A DNA stretch of 64,000 nt from Marinarcus sediminis (GTDB lineage Bacteria > Campylobacterota > Campylobacteria > Campylobacterales > Arcobacteraceae). Shown one piece after another: positions 42,499 through 50,625 of this stretch. The stretch lies in the NCBI RefSeq assembly GCF_048571275.1, contig NZ_CP182357.1, forward strand, positions 62,001 through 126,000. Direction: 5' to 3'. The notes under the pieces were generated by a model. The model did not search any database. It saw only the letters and a list, made by a program, of their open reading frames with translations, and had not been told where the DNA came from. A program made the translations under genes and the position numbers. Numbering within the stretch: the first letter of the stretch is position 1; every line of letters starts with the position of its first letter.

Positions 42499-43188
42499 AT
42501 GGCAAAAAAGATTTATCATATTTCAATAGAAGAGTCAAGACAGTTTATATCTCAAAATAAATCAGAACTCAATAAACTTTTAACCAATAAACACTATTTT
42601 GAATATACAAAGTATTTTGGAAAAGTTTACTTTAATCTTCAAATAGAAAAGTTTATACACTTTTTTAAAATCAACAAAGACTTACAATACTCACTAAAAA
42701 CTATTAATCATCTTAGTAACAATATCATTTTAAATGAACTGTTTTTATTGCTTAACTTTTCTCAATTTGATTTTGTTAAATATAAAGTAAATGAAAAAGA
42801 GTTTTTTTATGGCTTGTGTTATATTATGTATCAAGAAAATATACAACTTTTTGAAAAGCTTTTGCACAAATTCTTTTTACATTTTCATGCAACTTTAAAC
42901 AACAATACCAACATACAAATAGATTTTAAAGAGATGACTATAAGTCTAGCTAATTCACGAAAGATTTCAATAAAAGAGTCTTTTGGAGAAGATGAAGCAG
43001 GTGCTTTTTTTATACTCAAAATAAATGAACAAGCCATAATAACTCAAAGAGGAACATCTATAAAAACACTTCGTAAAAAAGCTTATAAAAATATGTTTTA
43101 TTATCTATTAGACAATGAAATAGTTAATGATAAAGAAATTAAGCGTGATGAAGCTTATGAAACAATGAGTGCATTAAAAGAGCTTTGA
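42499..43188 (+). CDS. Protein with dsRNA-binding-like C-terminus
   Basis: A 229-residue basic protein starting 23 bp after the UCA tRNA and possibly on the same transcript. Residues about 150-215 (RKISIKESFGEDEAGAFFILKIN...GTSIKTLRKKAYKNMFYYLL) have the beta-beta-beta-alpha pattern and G-x-S-x-K...A ending of dsRNA-binding domains. The N-terminal 140 residues are helical and unassigned. It uses the standard code and ends in UGA, with UAA two codons later. An RNA-related role next to unusual tRNAs is an inference. Confidence 0.55.
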   Translation: MAKKIYHISIEESRQFISQNKSELNKLLTNKHYFEYTKYFGKVYFNLQIEKFIHFFKINKDLQYSLKTINHLSNNIILNELFLLLNFSQFDFVKYKVNEKEFFYGLCYIMYQENIQLFEKLLHKFFLHFHATLNNNTNIQIDFKEMTISLANSRKISIKESFGEDEAGAFFILKINEQAIITQRGTSIKTLRKKAYKNMFYYLLDNEIVNDKEIKRDEAYETMSALKEL

Positions 43189-43286
43189 GTTCAATAATAA
43201 ATTCTAAGATATTGTCATATTTATTAAAAATGGATAGAAATGATGAAGTGGTCTATAGTAAACTAACAGAGTTAAAAAGCTTATAA
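43185..43286 (+). CDS. Possible 33-residue protein, TTG start
   Basis: A short frame overlapping the preceding stop (TTGA): SSIINSKILSYLLKMDRNDE then VVYSKLTELKSL. It could be a coupled small gene or a remnant. No recognised family. Confidence 0.2.
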   Translation: MSSIINSKILSYLLKMDRNDEVVYSKLTELKSL

Positions 43287-43294
43287 AATTTCTA

Positions 43295-44449
43295 CTAATC
43301 TTTACTTCTTAATATCTCTAAAAGCTCATTTTCTTCTATTTTTAAAAAAAGAGCACTCTCATATGGGGTTTTATTCATACTGTTTTTGATATCTTTATTT
43401 GCACCTTTACTTATAAGAAACTTGATGGCACTTTTTATAGCGTTTAACTTTTTATATGCTGATTCTAGATAGCTTGTTTTTTTATCGAGTTTGGCTTGTT
43501 TTAAAATTGAGATGACGGCTTTATGTTCATCTTTTTTGTAATATGCTTCACTATTTTGTGATTGTATTTTTGCAATGTTTTGTAAGACTTTACTGTAATC
43601 AACAACCAACTGATGCAATGGAGTATCCCCATCTTTGTCTTGATGGTTTATATTCAAATTATTTGACAAAAGGATTTCTACTTTTTTTTCATAAAAATTA
43701 TCAAAGCTTAGTGACTGAAAAGGAGAATAGCCATTATTGTTTTCATGTAAGTTAATACCACTTTGTACTAAATATTTAAACGCTTTATAGCTCTCTTCCC
43801 CTCGTTGGGCTAAGAGTAGATTGTGATAGCCAAATTTATTTTGAGTATTCAGTTCATCTTTAAACATATCTATGAGATATTTGTAGGTGTCAAACTTTAT
43901 TAATTTGAACATATGTGGCGGTAGCTTCAAGTCCTTGTTAGGACTATGCAGAGCAAATTCTAAAAGATTATTACGTTGCAATAGCTCTTTTTTAGGGTCA
44001 AATCCAAGTGAAAGAAGATATTTTATAGCTTCAATATCATTGTTAAGTACAGCAATAGCTAAAGGATGGCGTTTGCTTTTTGGATTGATATTTGGCTTAT
44101 ACCCAGCTTTTACTAGCTCTTTTGCCATATGAAGTTGAGTATGATAAACAGCAAAATAAAACAGATCCAAACCGTCTTCATCTACATAGTTTATATTGGC
44201 ACCTTTTCTAATCAGTGATTTAAAAAGCTCTGAGTTTTTTGAGCTTATAGCTATAAAAAGTGGTGTCCAGTATGTATTTCTTTTTTTGATTAAATACTTT
44301 TCATCAACATCTATACCTAAGTCAATAACACTTTGCAAAAGTTTGGCATCGTTATTTTTCATGGCATATTCAAATTTGTCAAGCAACTCATCTTGTGGTG
44401 TTGCACATAAAAAAAGTGTCAAACTCAACAATAAAATTAAACTTTTCAT
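43295..44449 (-). CDS. Exported ankyrin-repeat protein
   Basis: A 384-residue protein with signal peptide MKSLILLLSLTLFLCA. Ankyrin repeats follow: WTPLFIAISSKNSELFKSLI, DLFYFAVYHTQLHMAKELV, HPLAIAVLNNDIEAIKYLL, GDTPLHQLVVDYS. A charged helical part and a last repeat (NKTPYESALFLK) close the protein. An AAGGATATGTGAA site precedes ATG 44449; the longer open frame upstream runs into repeat DNA and is not coding. It is probably periplasmic and resembles the ankyrin proteins at 25863 and 33521. Confidence 0.82.
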   Translation of the reverse strand: MKSLILLLSLTLFLCATPQDELLDKFEYAMKNNDAKLLQSVIDLGIDVDEKYLIKKRNTYWTPLFIAISSKNSELFKSLIRKGANINYVDEDGLDLFYFAVYHTQLHMAKELVKAGYKPNINPKSKRHPLAIAVLNNDIEAIKYLLSLGFDPKKELLQRNNLLEFALHSPNKDLKLPPHMFKLIKFDTYKYLIDMFKDELNTQNKFGYHNLLLAQRGEESYKAFKYLVQSGINLHENNNGYSPFQSLSFDNFYEKKVEILLSNNLNINHQDKDGDTPLHQLVVDYSKVLQNIAKIQSQNSEAYYKKDEHKAVISILKQAKLDKKTSYLESAYKKLNAIKSAIKFLISKGANKDIKNSMNKTPYESALFLKIEENELLEILRSKD

Positions 44450-44507
44450 TTCACATATCCTTTTTGTACATAAAAACTTTTTTCGATTTGATAAACGGTT
44501 TAAAATA

Positions 44508-44584
44508 GGGGTCAGGTGATAACGATAACCTAACATTTCATAAATATGATTGCATAAATTTTAGCAACAGTCCTCGGAATTTTA
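44508..44584. repeat. Solo MITE end and REP-like fragment at right island edge
   Basis: GGGGTCAGGTGATAACGATA at 44508 equals the outer end of the MITE at 36714-36890. CAGTCCTCGGAATTTTA at 44569 is a diverged end of the REP-like repeat at 23404. Together they mark where core sequence resumes. Confidence 0.6.
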
Positions 44585-45208
44585 TGACCATAACTGCAAT
44601 TTTGGCAAATGTGAAACGGCTTTTAAAATATCTGTTTTTGAAACAATCCCTAATAAAATATCATCTTCATCCACAATAGGAATTGCATCGAGTTTGAAGT
44701 CAATCATAACTTTTGCCACTCTTCTGATATCTGAAATGGGGTCGGTTGTAATGATTTCTGGTAAAAAAATATCTTCTAATTTTCTGTTTAAAATCTCTTT
44801 TGTATTTTCAATATCATCCATTAAAAGATTCAATATAATTTTTTTATTGATTAAACCCAGAATTTTTCTGCCAAAAGAGAGAATAGGTATTTGCGAAATT
44901 TTATTTTCTTTTAAAAGGGTGTATGCTTCTTGAATCGTTGATTGACTGTCAATACACATCACATCTTTGGTCATAATATCTTTGACTTGATAAACCGGCT
45001 CCGACAAATCCATATTTGCTATTTCTTTATAAGCGTTAAGCGACTCATCACTGTTTTGGGAGTTCTTTTTTTTGTTGGACAAATCATTCATAATTTCATC
45101 ATCCGGTTTAAATCTTGATTCACTTGACTCATCAACATTTTTAAGGTTGTATAAATTGTCAGCCGTACTTCTAAACCCTACACTTCCATTATTGTATATG
45201 GTAAACAT
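44582..45208 (-). CDS. Tandem CBS-domain protein
   Basis: A 208-residue soluble protein with a disordered N-terminal about 70 residues followed by two CBS motifs: IMTKDVMCIDSQSTIQEAYTLL with ISQIPIL, and FLPEIITTDPISDIRRVAKVM with LDAIPIVDEDDILLGIVSKTDIL. CBS pairs bind adenosine nucleotides and regulate partners; no catalytic domain is attached. Its stop touches the REP-like fragment. A 277-bp gap to the next gene (45209-45485) shows no gene and probably holds the two divergent promoters. Confidence 0.88.
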   Translation of the reverse strand: MFTIYNNGSVGFRSTADNLYNLKNVDESSESRFKPDDEIMNDLSNKKKNSQNSDESLNAYKEIANMDLSEPVYQVKDIMTKDVMCIDSQSTIQEAYTLLKENKISQIPILSFGRKILGLINKKIILNLLMDDIENTKEILNRKLEDIFLPEIITTDPISDIRRVAKVMIDFKLDAIPIVDEDDILLGIVSKTDILKAVSHLPKLQLWS

Positions 45209-45494
45209 GTATTCCCTTTAAAAAAATTTCTGATTAATGATAGAGTTAATTCTATCATTTAGTTATTGAATAAACAAGGTTAACTGACTGTTTGTGGAAC
45301 GGCTCATAAAATGTTGATACATGAATTGAGTCAATTTTTAACTAGAATATTAAAAACCCCTAAAAATAGTATTTTCAGATAAAAATTCATCATCAATTTT
45401 ATCAAATCTTAACGTTTGCTTATGCTCTAATACTCTTTTAACTAAAATAATGGCATAATAAAATAATGTTCAAAATCCCAAAAGGATGTGGAAA

Positions 45495-45743
45495 ATGAAA
45501 AATAATAATGAAACCAGTAACAATAACACGAAAATAGTTGTTTATGTTCTGTTAGGAATTGTATTAATTGCAGGTATTATACTCATGCCTAAGGCGTCAT
45601 TTGAAAAAGAAAAAGTAGAATCAAATGGATTTGCAAAATACAAACTTCCTGATAAAACTTCTCTGAACTCATCTATGCCAACAACACTCACTTGGGATGA
45701 CCCCTATTTCCAAATGAGCAAAAGTAAAACCAACGTAAAATGA
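45495..45743 (+). CDS. Small single-span membrane protein
   Basis: An 82-residue protein with a Asn-rich cytoplasmic start (MKNNNETSNNN), one membrane helix (IVVYVLLGIVLIAGIILM) and a periplasmic tail (TLTWDDPYFQMSKSK). ATG 45495 sits 8 nt after AAAGGA, which rules against the ATG at 45486. It ends ATGA into the next small membrane gene. The pair resembles small accessory subunits of membrane enzymes, but I do not recognise the family. Confidence 0.6.
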   Translation: MKNNNETSNNNTKIVVYVLLGIVLIAGIILMPKASFEKEKVESNGFAKYKLPDKTSLNSSMPTTLTWDDPYFQMSKSKTNVK

Positions 45744-45892
45744 GTATTTTAATCTTTCTCGCCCAACTTTTGGGTGTTACTATCCTTATCATTTTAAGTT
45801 ATAAAACTGCAATGTATGGTTATACGATGTGGAAATTTAAAAACAGAAAAAAAGATGGCAGTGAGGATGATGATTTTAAGTATTTAGATTAA
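45740..45892 (+). CDS. 50-residue membrane protein
   Basis: MSILIFLAQLLGVTILIILS is one membrane helix, followed by a charged tail (KFKNRKKDGSEDDDFKYLD). Start overlaps the previous stop by 4 nt (ATGA), so the two small proteins are coupled and probably act together. Family unknown. Confidence 0.55.
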   Translation: MSILIFLAQLLGVTILIILSYKTAMYGYTMWKFKNRKKDGSEDDDFKYLD

Positions 45893-45918
45893 ATTACAAA
45901 GGCCTAAGCCTTTGTAAT
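45893..45918. terminator. Bidirectional terminator hairpin
   Basis: Perfect 11-bp inverted repeat ATTACAAAGGC / GCCTTTGTAAT with a CTAA loop, between the small membrane gene and convergent fumarase. Confidence 0.8.
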
Positions 45919-47408
45919 TAGATTGTTCTCCATTGAGCTGGTCCTGTGGTATGAATAGATTCACCCGTAGTGTCAACAGCAACAGTCACTGGCATATCTT
46001 TTACTTCAAACTCATAAATGGCTTCCATTCCAAGCTCTTCAAATGCTAAGACTTTTGCAGATTTAATTGATTGAGAAATCAAATAAGCCGCTCCACCTGT
46101 AGCAATTAAGTAAATTGATTTGTACTCTTTGATTAAATCAATCGTTGGTTGTTTTCTTTCAGCTTTACCAATCATTCCCATGATACCAATTTCCATCATC
46201 TCTTTGGTAAATTTATCCATTCTTGTAGATGTCGTTGGTCCAGCAGGTCCTACTGCTTCATCTCGAACTGGATCAACTGGTCCTACGTAATAAATAAATC
46301 TGTCTTCGAGTTTAACCCCATTTGGAAGTGGTTTACCTGCATTTTTATACTCAACAATTTTTTTGTGTGCTGCATCACGTGCGGTTAAAATTTTTCCTGA
46401 TAATAACAGCGTATCACCTGATTTGAATTGAGATAAGTTCTCTTTGGTTAAATCTTCAATGTTCACTTTTTTAATTGTATCCATTGGCAATTCAATATCT
46501 GGCCAAAGGTCTAAAGAAGGTATGTTAAATTTAGCTGGTCCATCCCCTTTAAGTTTAAAGTGAATGTGTCGTGTTGCTGCACAGTTTGGAATCATAGCCA
46601 CAGGAAGTGATGCTGCATGGCAAGGATAATCCAAGATTTTAACATCTAAAACGGTGGTTAATCCACCTAAACCTTGTGCTCCAATTCCAATTTTATTGAT
46701 GTCTTCATAGAGTTTTAATCTTAACTCTTCAATGGCATTTTGAGGACCTCTTGCTTGAAGTTCTTGAATATCTACGTGACCCATTAAAGACTCTTTTGCT
46801 AAAAGCATTGCTTTTTCAGGGTTTCCACCAATACCAATTCCTAAAATACCAGGAGGGCACCAACCCGCACCCATCTCTCTTGCATTTGCCATAACCCAGT
46901 CATAAATTGAATCACTTGGATTTAATACCGCAAATTTAGATTTATTTTCACTTCCTCCCCCTTTTGCAGCAACCGTAATGTCTATCTCATCTGAATTATC
47001 AACAGTAACATGAATAACCGCTGGAGTATTATTTTTTGTGTTAACTCTTTTTCCTGCAGGGTCTGCAACAACAGAGTATCTTAAGGTATTGTCAGGATCA
47101 GTATACCCTTTTGCCACACCTTCATTGAGTAAATCTACCAACTCTTTTTTAATGTCTAAATTGGCTTTTAATCCCACCTTAACAAAAATATTAACACTTC
47201 CCGTGTCTTGGCATAATGGTCTGTGCCCCATTGCACACATTTTTGAGTTAATTAAAATTTGTCCAATGGCATTTTTAGCTGCTTCACCTTTTTCATTCTC
47301 ATACGCTTTCACCATTCCTTTTACAAAATCTTCAGGATGATAATACGAGATATACTGACAGGCGTCCGCTATACTATCTACAATATCTTTTTCTGTTATT
47401 TTTTTCAT
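45918..47408 (-). CDS. Class I (Fe-S) fumarate hydratase
   Basis: A 496-residue single-chain, oxygen-sensitive [4Fe-4S] fumarase of the TCA cycle. The alpha part (about 1-280) and beta part (about 290-496) are fused. Probable cluster ligands are in LCQDTGSVN, GAGWCPPGILG and IPNCAATRH. GPTTSTRMDKF and ATGGAAYLIS are typical of the beta part. The length suits the tartrate/fumarate subfamily, shorter than E. coli FumA (548). Monocistronic. Confidence 0.93.
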   Translation of the reverse strand: MKKITEKDIVDSIADACQYISYYHPEDFVKGMVKAYENEKGEAAKNAIGQILINSKMCAMGHRPLCQDTGSVNIFVKVGLKANLDIKKELVDLLNEGVAKGYTDPDNTLRYSVVADPAGKRVNTKNNTPAVIHVTVDNSDEIDITVAAKGGGSENKSKFAVLNPSDSIYDWVMANAREMGAGWCPPGILGIGIGGNPEKAMLLAKESLMGHVDIQELQARGPQNAIEELRLKLYEDINKIGIGAQGLGGLTTVLDVKILDYPCHAASLPVAMIPNCAATRHIHFKLKGDGPAKFNIPSLDLWPDIELPMDTIKKVNIEDLTKENLSQFKSGDTLLLSGKILTARDAAHKKIVEYKNAGKPLPNGVKLEDRFIYYVGPVDPVRDEAVGPAGPTTSTRMDKFTKEMMEIGIMGMIGKAERKQPTIDLIKEYKSIYLIATGGAAYLISQSIKSAKVLAFEELGMEAIYEFEVKDMPVTVAVDTTGESIHTTGPAQWRTI

Positions 47409-47513
47409 ATTTAAACCTTCAATCTAAAATTTATCCTCATTATATCAAAAGAAGACGATAATAAAAATTACATTTTTCTATTTTTTATAAAATCCGTATA
47501 TTTATATAAATTT

Positions 47514-48011
47514 TTACACACCAATAAACTCAAAAAAGAAATCGGCAATATCTTTTGAAGCTAAAATTTCACTTCGTCGATATTTGTCAATTTTTTTATA
47601 GAGCGTATATTTTTCTATAATGTTCAAGTGTAAAATTTTTTCATATAAATCCAAAATAAAATCCGTACGTGAAGCAATCTCTTTTGCCTCATTTTTGATA
47701 AAGATTTTATGTAACTCTTTAATCTCTTCAATAGATACGACCACTAAAGAGGAGTCAATTAAGTACTCAATCTCTTCCAGTTTGAAATTCTTTTGTATGC
47801 ATTTTGAGTATTCACTCAAAAGAACATTGATCTCTTTATTGCGTTCATAATTATAATCCGCATTTTGCAAATATCGATACAAGGTTGGTTTTGTTTTTTG
47901 CCAATTGTACAACGTGTTGATTTGAACTTCAAATCGTTCACTGATTTTTCGATTGCTTAACATGTTTTTTACAATGTATTCAATAAAGTAATATGGTTCT
48001 CTTGCAGGCAT
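47514..48011 (-). CDS. Putative HTH-containing protein, unknown function
   Basis: A 165-residue basic protein. Residues about 18-45 (SNRKISERFEVQINTLYNWQ) look like a helix-turn-helix of the sort that reads SxRxIAxxFxVxxxTVYxW. The rest is helical and unassigned. Its start overlaps the ACT gene by 43 nt; an internal Met (MLSNRK) would avoid this, but the first residues read as one helix with the rest. Possibly a regulator of the arylacetate cluster it follows (inference). Confidence 0.5.
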   Translation of the reverse strand: MPAREPYYFIEYIVKNMLSNRKISERFEVQINTLYNWQKTKPTLYRYLQNADYNYERNKEINVLLSEYSKCIQKNFKLEEIEYLIDSSLVVVSIEEIKELHKIFIKNEAKEIASRTDFILDLYEKILHLNIIEKYTLYKKIDKYRRSEILASKDIADFFFEFIGV

Positions 48012-48382
48012 GCCACCGCTTTAGAAAACGATTTTTGATTCACTTTAAAAATAAATGCGGGTTTATTATGGTTGCTTACGGTGTAGGTGTACTCAATGTT
48101 GATTTGATTCTGTGATAACACAGAAACCACTTGGTTAAAACTTCCAATGTGATCTTCAATTTCAATGGCAATGACCTCAATGATTTTGACAGAAAAACCC
48201 GCTTTGTCAATCACCTCTTTGGCTTTTTCTTCATCTTCAACAATGATTCGTAAAAGTCCAAAATCATTTGAATCGGCCAAATTAATAGAGACAATTGACA
48301 ACCCATTACTGCTTAACAGTTCCGTAATATCCGTTAACTCTCCAATTTTATTTTCAAGAAAAATAGTCAGTTGTTTAATCAT
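47969..48382 (-). CDS. Tandem ACT-domain protein
   Basis: A 137-residue protein with two ACT domains: MIKQLTIFLENKIGELTDIT (residues 1-70) and IEIEDHIGSFNQVVSVLSQN (71-137). ACT domains bind amino acids; proteins of this size often accompany phenylacetate-CoA ligase genes. It starts one base after the PaaK-like stop (TAACATG) with an AGGGTA site. A role in sensing aromatic amino acids fits the neighbours. Confidence 0.85.
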   Translation of the reverse strand: MIKQLTIFLENKIGELTDITELLSSNGLSIVSINLADSNDFGLLRIIVEDEEKAKEVIDKAGFSVKIIEVIAIEIEDHIGSFNQVVSVLSQNQINIEYTYTVSNHNKPAFIFKVNQKSFSKAVACLQENHITLLNTL

Positions 48383-48383
48383 G

Positions 48384-49679
48384 TTATACCCTTTTATCAA
48401 TAATTCTAATGGCTTTCCCCATACTTCTTTCAATGCTTCGAGGTTCTACGAGTTTGACACTGGCTTTGATATACAAGTTATTTAACAGTGCCGTTTGAAT
48501 ATCTTTTTTAATGCGCTCCATTTCAGAGATATTGTCGCTCATTATCTCATCGCTGACTTCTACTTTAATCTCCAGTTTATCCAAATACCCTTTTTTATCG
48601 GCAATGATTTGGTAATTCAATGTTACCCCTTGCGCATTGGCAATCACATGTTCGATTTGTGAAGGATACACATTGACCCCATTGACAATCAGCATATCAT
48701 CCGCACGCCCAACAATAGACTCCATTCGTAAAAGTGTTCGCCCACATTTACAAGGCTCTTTGATAATTGAGGTAATATCACCCGTTCGATATCTTAACAA
48801 TGGCAGTGCTTGTTTGGTTAAAGGCGTAATAACCAATTCACCTCGTTCTCCATCAGGCAAACTTTCACCTGTTTTTGGGTCAATGATTTCCACAAAAAAA
48901 TGGTCTTCAAAAACATGAAGCAACGGTGAACTTTTACAACTGCAAGCAACTCCAGGGCCAATAATTTCACTTAAGCCGTACACTTCATGATAATCAATTC
49001 CCCACGCTCTTTTAACCTCTTCTTTTAAACCAATACTTGTGGGTTCCGCCCCAAAAATACCCGCTTTGAGTTTATAATCTTTTAAATAATTGTTCCCAGC
49101 AGTTGAAGCCAACTCTGCCATGTGAAGCGCAAAAGAGGGAGTACAAGTTAAAATGGTTGAACCAAAATCACGCATAAGCATGAGTTGCCGTTCACTGCAA
49201 CCCCCACTTGCTGGAACTACTGTTGCTCCAATTTTTCCCGCACCATTATGAAAGCCCAATCCTCCTGTGAACAAACCATAACCATATCCATTGTGTACAA
49301 TATCTTCACTGTTTGCACCTGCCATAGTAAAAGCACGCGCCATCACCTCATCCCAAACATCCATATCGGCTTGAGTGTATCCTACAACCGTTGGTTTTCC
49401 TGTTGTTCCACTTGAACTATGAACACGTACCACTTCACTCATGGGTACAGTAAACAATCCAAAAGGGTAATGGTTTCTTAAATCTTGTTTTTTTGTAAAT
49501 GGCAATTTTTTAATGTCTTCAAGCGAGTTGATGTCACTTGGTTTTAATTCTAACTCTTCAAACTTCTTTTTATAAAATGGCGTTAAGGTATAGACTCTCT
49601 CGACCGTATCTTTTAATCTTGCCAGTTGTAACTCTTCAATTTTCTCCCTTGGAGCACTCTCTATTTTGTTCCAAATCAT
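48384..49679 (-). CDS. paaK: Phenylacetate-CoA ligase-type enzyme
   Basis: A 431-residue AMP-forming aryl-CoA ligase. It shows VRVHSSSGTTGKPTVVGYT (phosphate loop), EVYGLSEIIGPG (adenine pocket), YRTGDIT and C-terminal GRADDMLIVNGVNVYPSQIE. It activates phenylacetate or related arylacetates to CoA thioesters. With IorAB, thioesterase and ACT genes it forms an arylpyruvate/arylacetate module: IorAB makes arylacetyl-CoA from arylpyruvate and this enzyme can interconvert acid and CoA ester. ATG 49679 has a GAGGGG site. Confidence 0.92.
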   Translation of the reverse strand: MIWNKIESAPREKIEELQLARLKDTVERVYTLTPFYKKKFEELELKPSDINSLEDIKKLPFTKKQDLRNHYPFGLFTVPMSEVVRVHSSSGTTGKPTVVGYTQADMDVWDEVMARAFTMAGANSEDIVHNGYGYGLFTGGLGFHNGAGKIGATVVPASGGCSERQLMLMRDFGSTILTCTPSFALHMAELASTAGNNYLKDYKLKAGIFGAEPTSIGLKEEVKRAWGIDYHEVYGLSEIIGPGVACSCKSSPLLHVFEDHFFVEIIDPKTGESLPDGERGELVITPLTKQALPLLRYRTGDITSIIKEPCKCGRTLLRMESIVGRADDMLIVNGVNVYPSQIEHVIANAQGVTLNYQIIADKKGYLDKLEIKVEVSDEIMSDNISEMERIKKDIQTALLNNLYIKASVKLVEPRSIERSMGKAIRIIDKRV

Positions 49680-49700
49680 ATTCACCCCTCTTCTTCTATT

Positions 49701-50108
49701 TTAAACAATTTGTACGTTTTTTTTATACACCATACCTTCAAAAGAGGCAAGGATTTCTTCTTTTTCATTGCAAATAACAATATTATAACACGCCAGTTTA
49801 TTGCTGTTGTTTATCTCTTTAGCTGTTGCAAAAATGGTTTCCCCCTCTTTTGCTCCTTTCATATATGAGATGGAAGCATTGATGCCAAGAGCCAATTGCC
49901 CATGAGAATTTGAAGCCACCGCAAAAGCATAATCCGCCAGTGAAAAAACCGCACCACCATGAACCACCCCTGCCCCATTTAAGTGATGCTCTTGAATTTT
50001 CATTGAGGTTTTTGCAGAACCTACATCAATCTCTTCAATCTTCATGCCATTGAATTTTGCATACTTATCATTGGCTTCGAAAAAAGCTTTAATGTTATGA
50101 AGCGGCAT
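49701..50108 (-). CDS. PaaI-type hotdog thioesterase
   Basis: A 135-residue acyl-CoA thioesterase of the PaaI family. The family signature GAGVVHGGAVFSLADYAFAVASNS carries the active Asn/Asp/Gly region, and INASISYMKGAKEGETI follows. It probably hydrolyses arylacetyl-CoA from the neighbouring enzymes. I start at MPLHNIKAFF (50108), overlapping iorB by 14 nt; the longer open frame lies inside iorB. Confidence 0.88.
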   Translation of the reverse strand: MPLHNIKAFFEANDKYAKFNGMKIEEIDVGSAKTSMKIQEHHLNGAGVVHGGAVFSLADYAFAVASNSHGQLALGINASISYMKGAKEGETIFATAKEINNSNKLACYNIVICNEKEEILASFEGMVYKKNVQIV

Positions 50109-50625
50109 GGTATCCCAACTCCAACACTTCAATGTTTTGTGCTGCAATTTTTGGATTGAACTCTTTGAGTGCCTCTTTGATTTCGTCTAAACTAAAAGGA
50201 AAATCACTGCACGTGGCTAAAACCATACCCAACATATAGACATTTAATCCCTGAATTGGAAACTCATTGTTTTTGGCTTTTTCAAACGCATCAATGCGTT
50301 TAACACTCATGGGAATATCATTCACAGGAAATGTTTCATCGGCATTCACAACCATCGTTCCAGTAGGTTTTAAAAACTCTAGATTTCGTAACGCCTCATT
50401 GGCTTCTAACCCAATAAGCAAATTGGCTTGTGAAGCATCGACTACGGGGTTATAAAAATCACCCAATTTAATGGTACAAGAGACCGCTCCACCACGTTGA
50501 CTCATTCCATGATTTTCTGTTCCCAAACACCCGATATTGTTTTTCCCAGCACATAAAGCCAATATTTTGACCAAAAAAACCGAACCTTGTCCGCCAAATC
50601 CTGCAATGACTATTTGATATTTCAT
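50095..50625 (-). CDS. iorB: Indolepyruvate ferredoxin oxidoreductase, beta subunit
   Basis: A 176-residue gamma-domain-type subunit. It begins YQIVIAGFGGQGSVFLVKILA and shows ENHGMSQRGGAVSCTIKLGD, both diagnostic of 2-oxoacid:ferredoxin oxidoreductase gamma/IorB subunits. It partners IorA in oxidising arylpyruvates to arylacetyl-CoA with ferredoxin reduction. The 4-nt overlap with iorA confirms the operon. Confidence 0.93.
   Translation of the reverse strand: MKYQIVIAGFGGQGSVFLVKILALCAGKNNIGCLGTENHGMSQRGGAVSCTIKLGDFYNPVVDASQANLLIGLEANEALRNLEFLKPTGTMVVNADETFPVNDIPMSVKRIDAFEKAKNNEFPIQGLNVYMLGMVLATCSDFPFSLDEIKEALKEFNPKIAAQNIEVLELGYHAAS

Noticed and set aside
23404..44584. Integrated prophage
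   Set aside because: No capsid, terminase, portal, tail, integrase or lysis cassette was seen; the NlpC/P60-like gene sits in an envelope operon.
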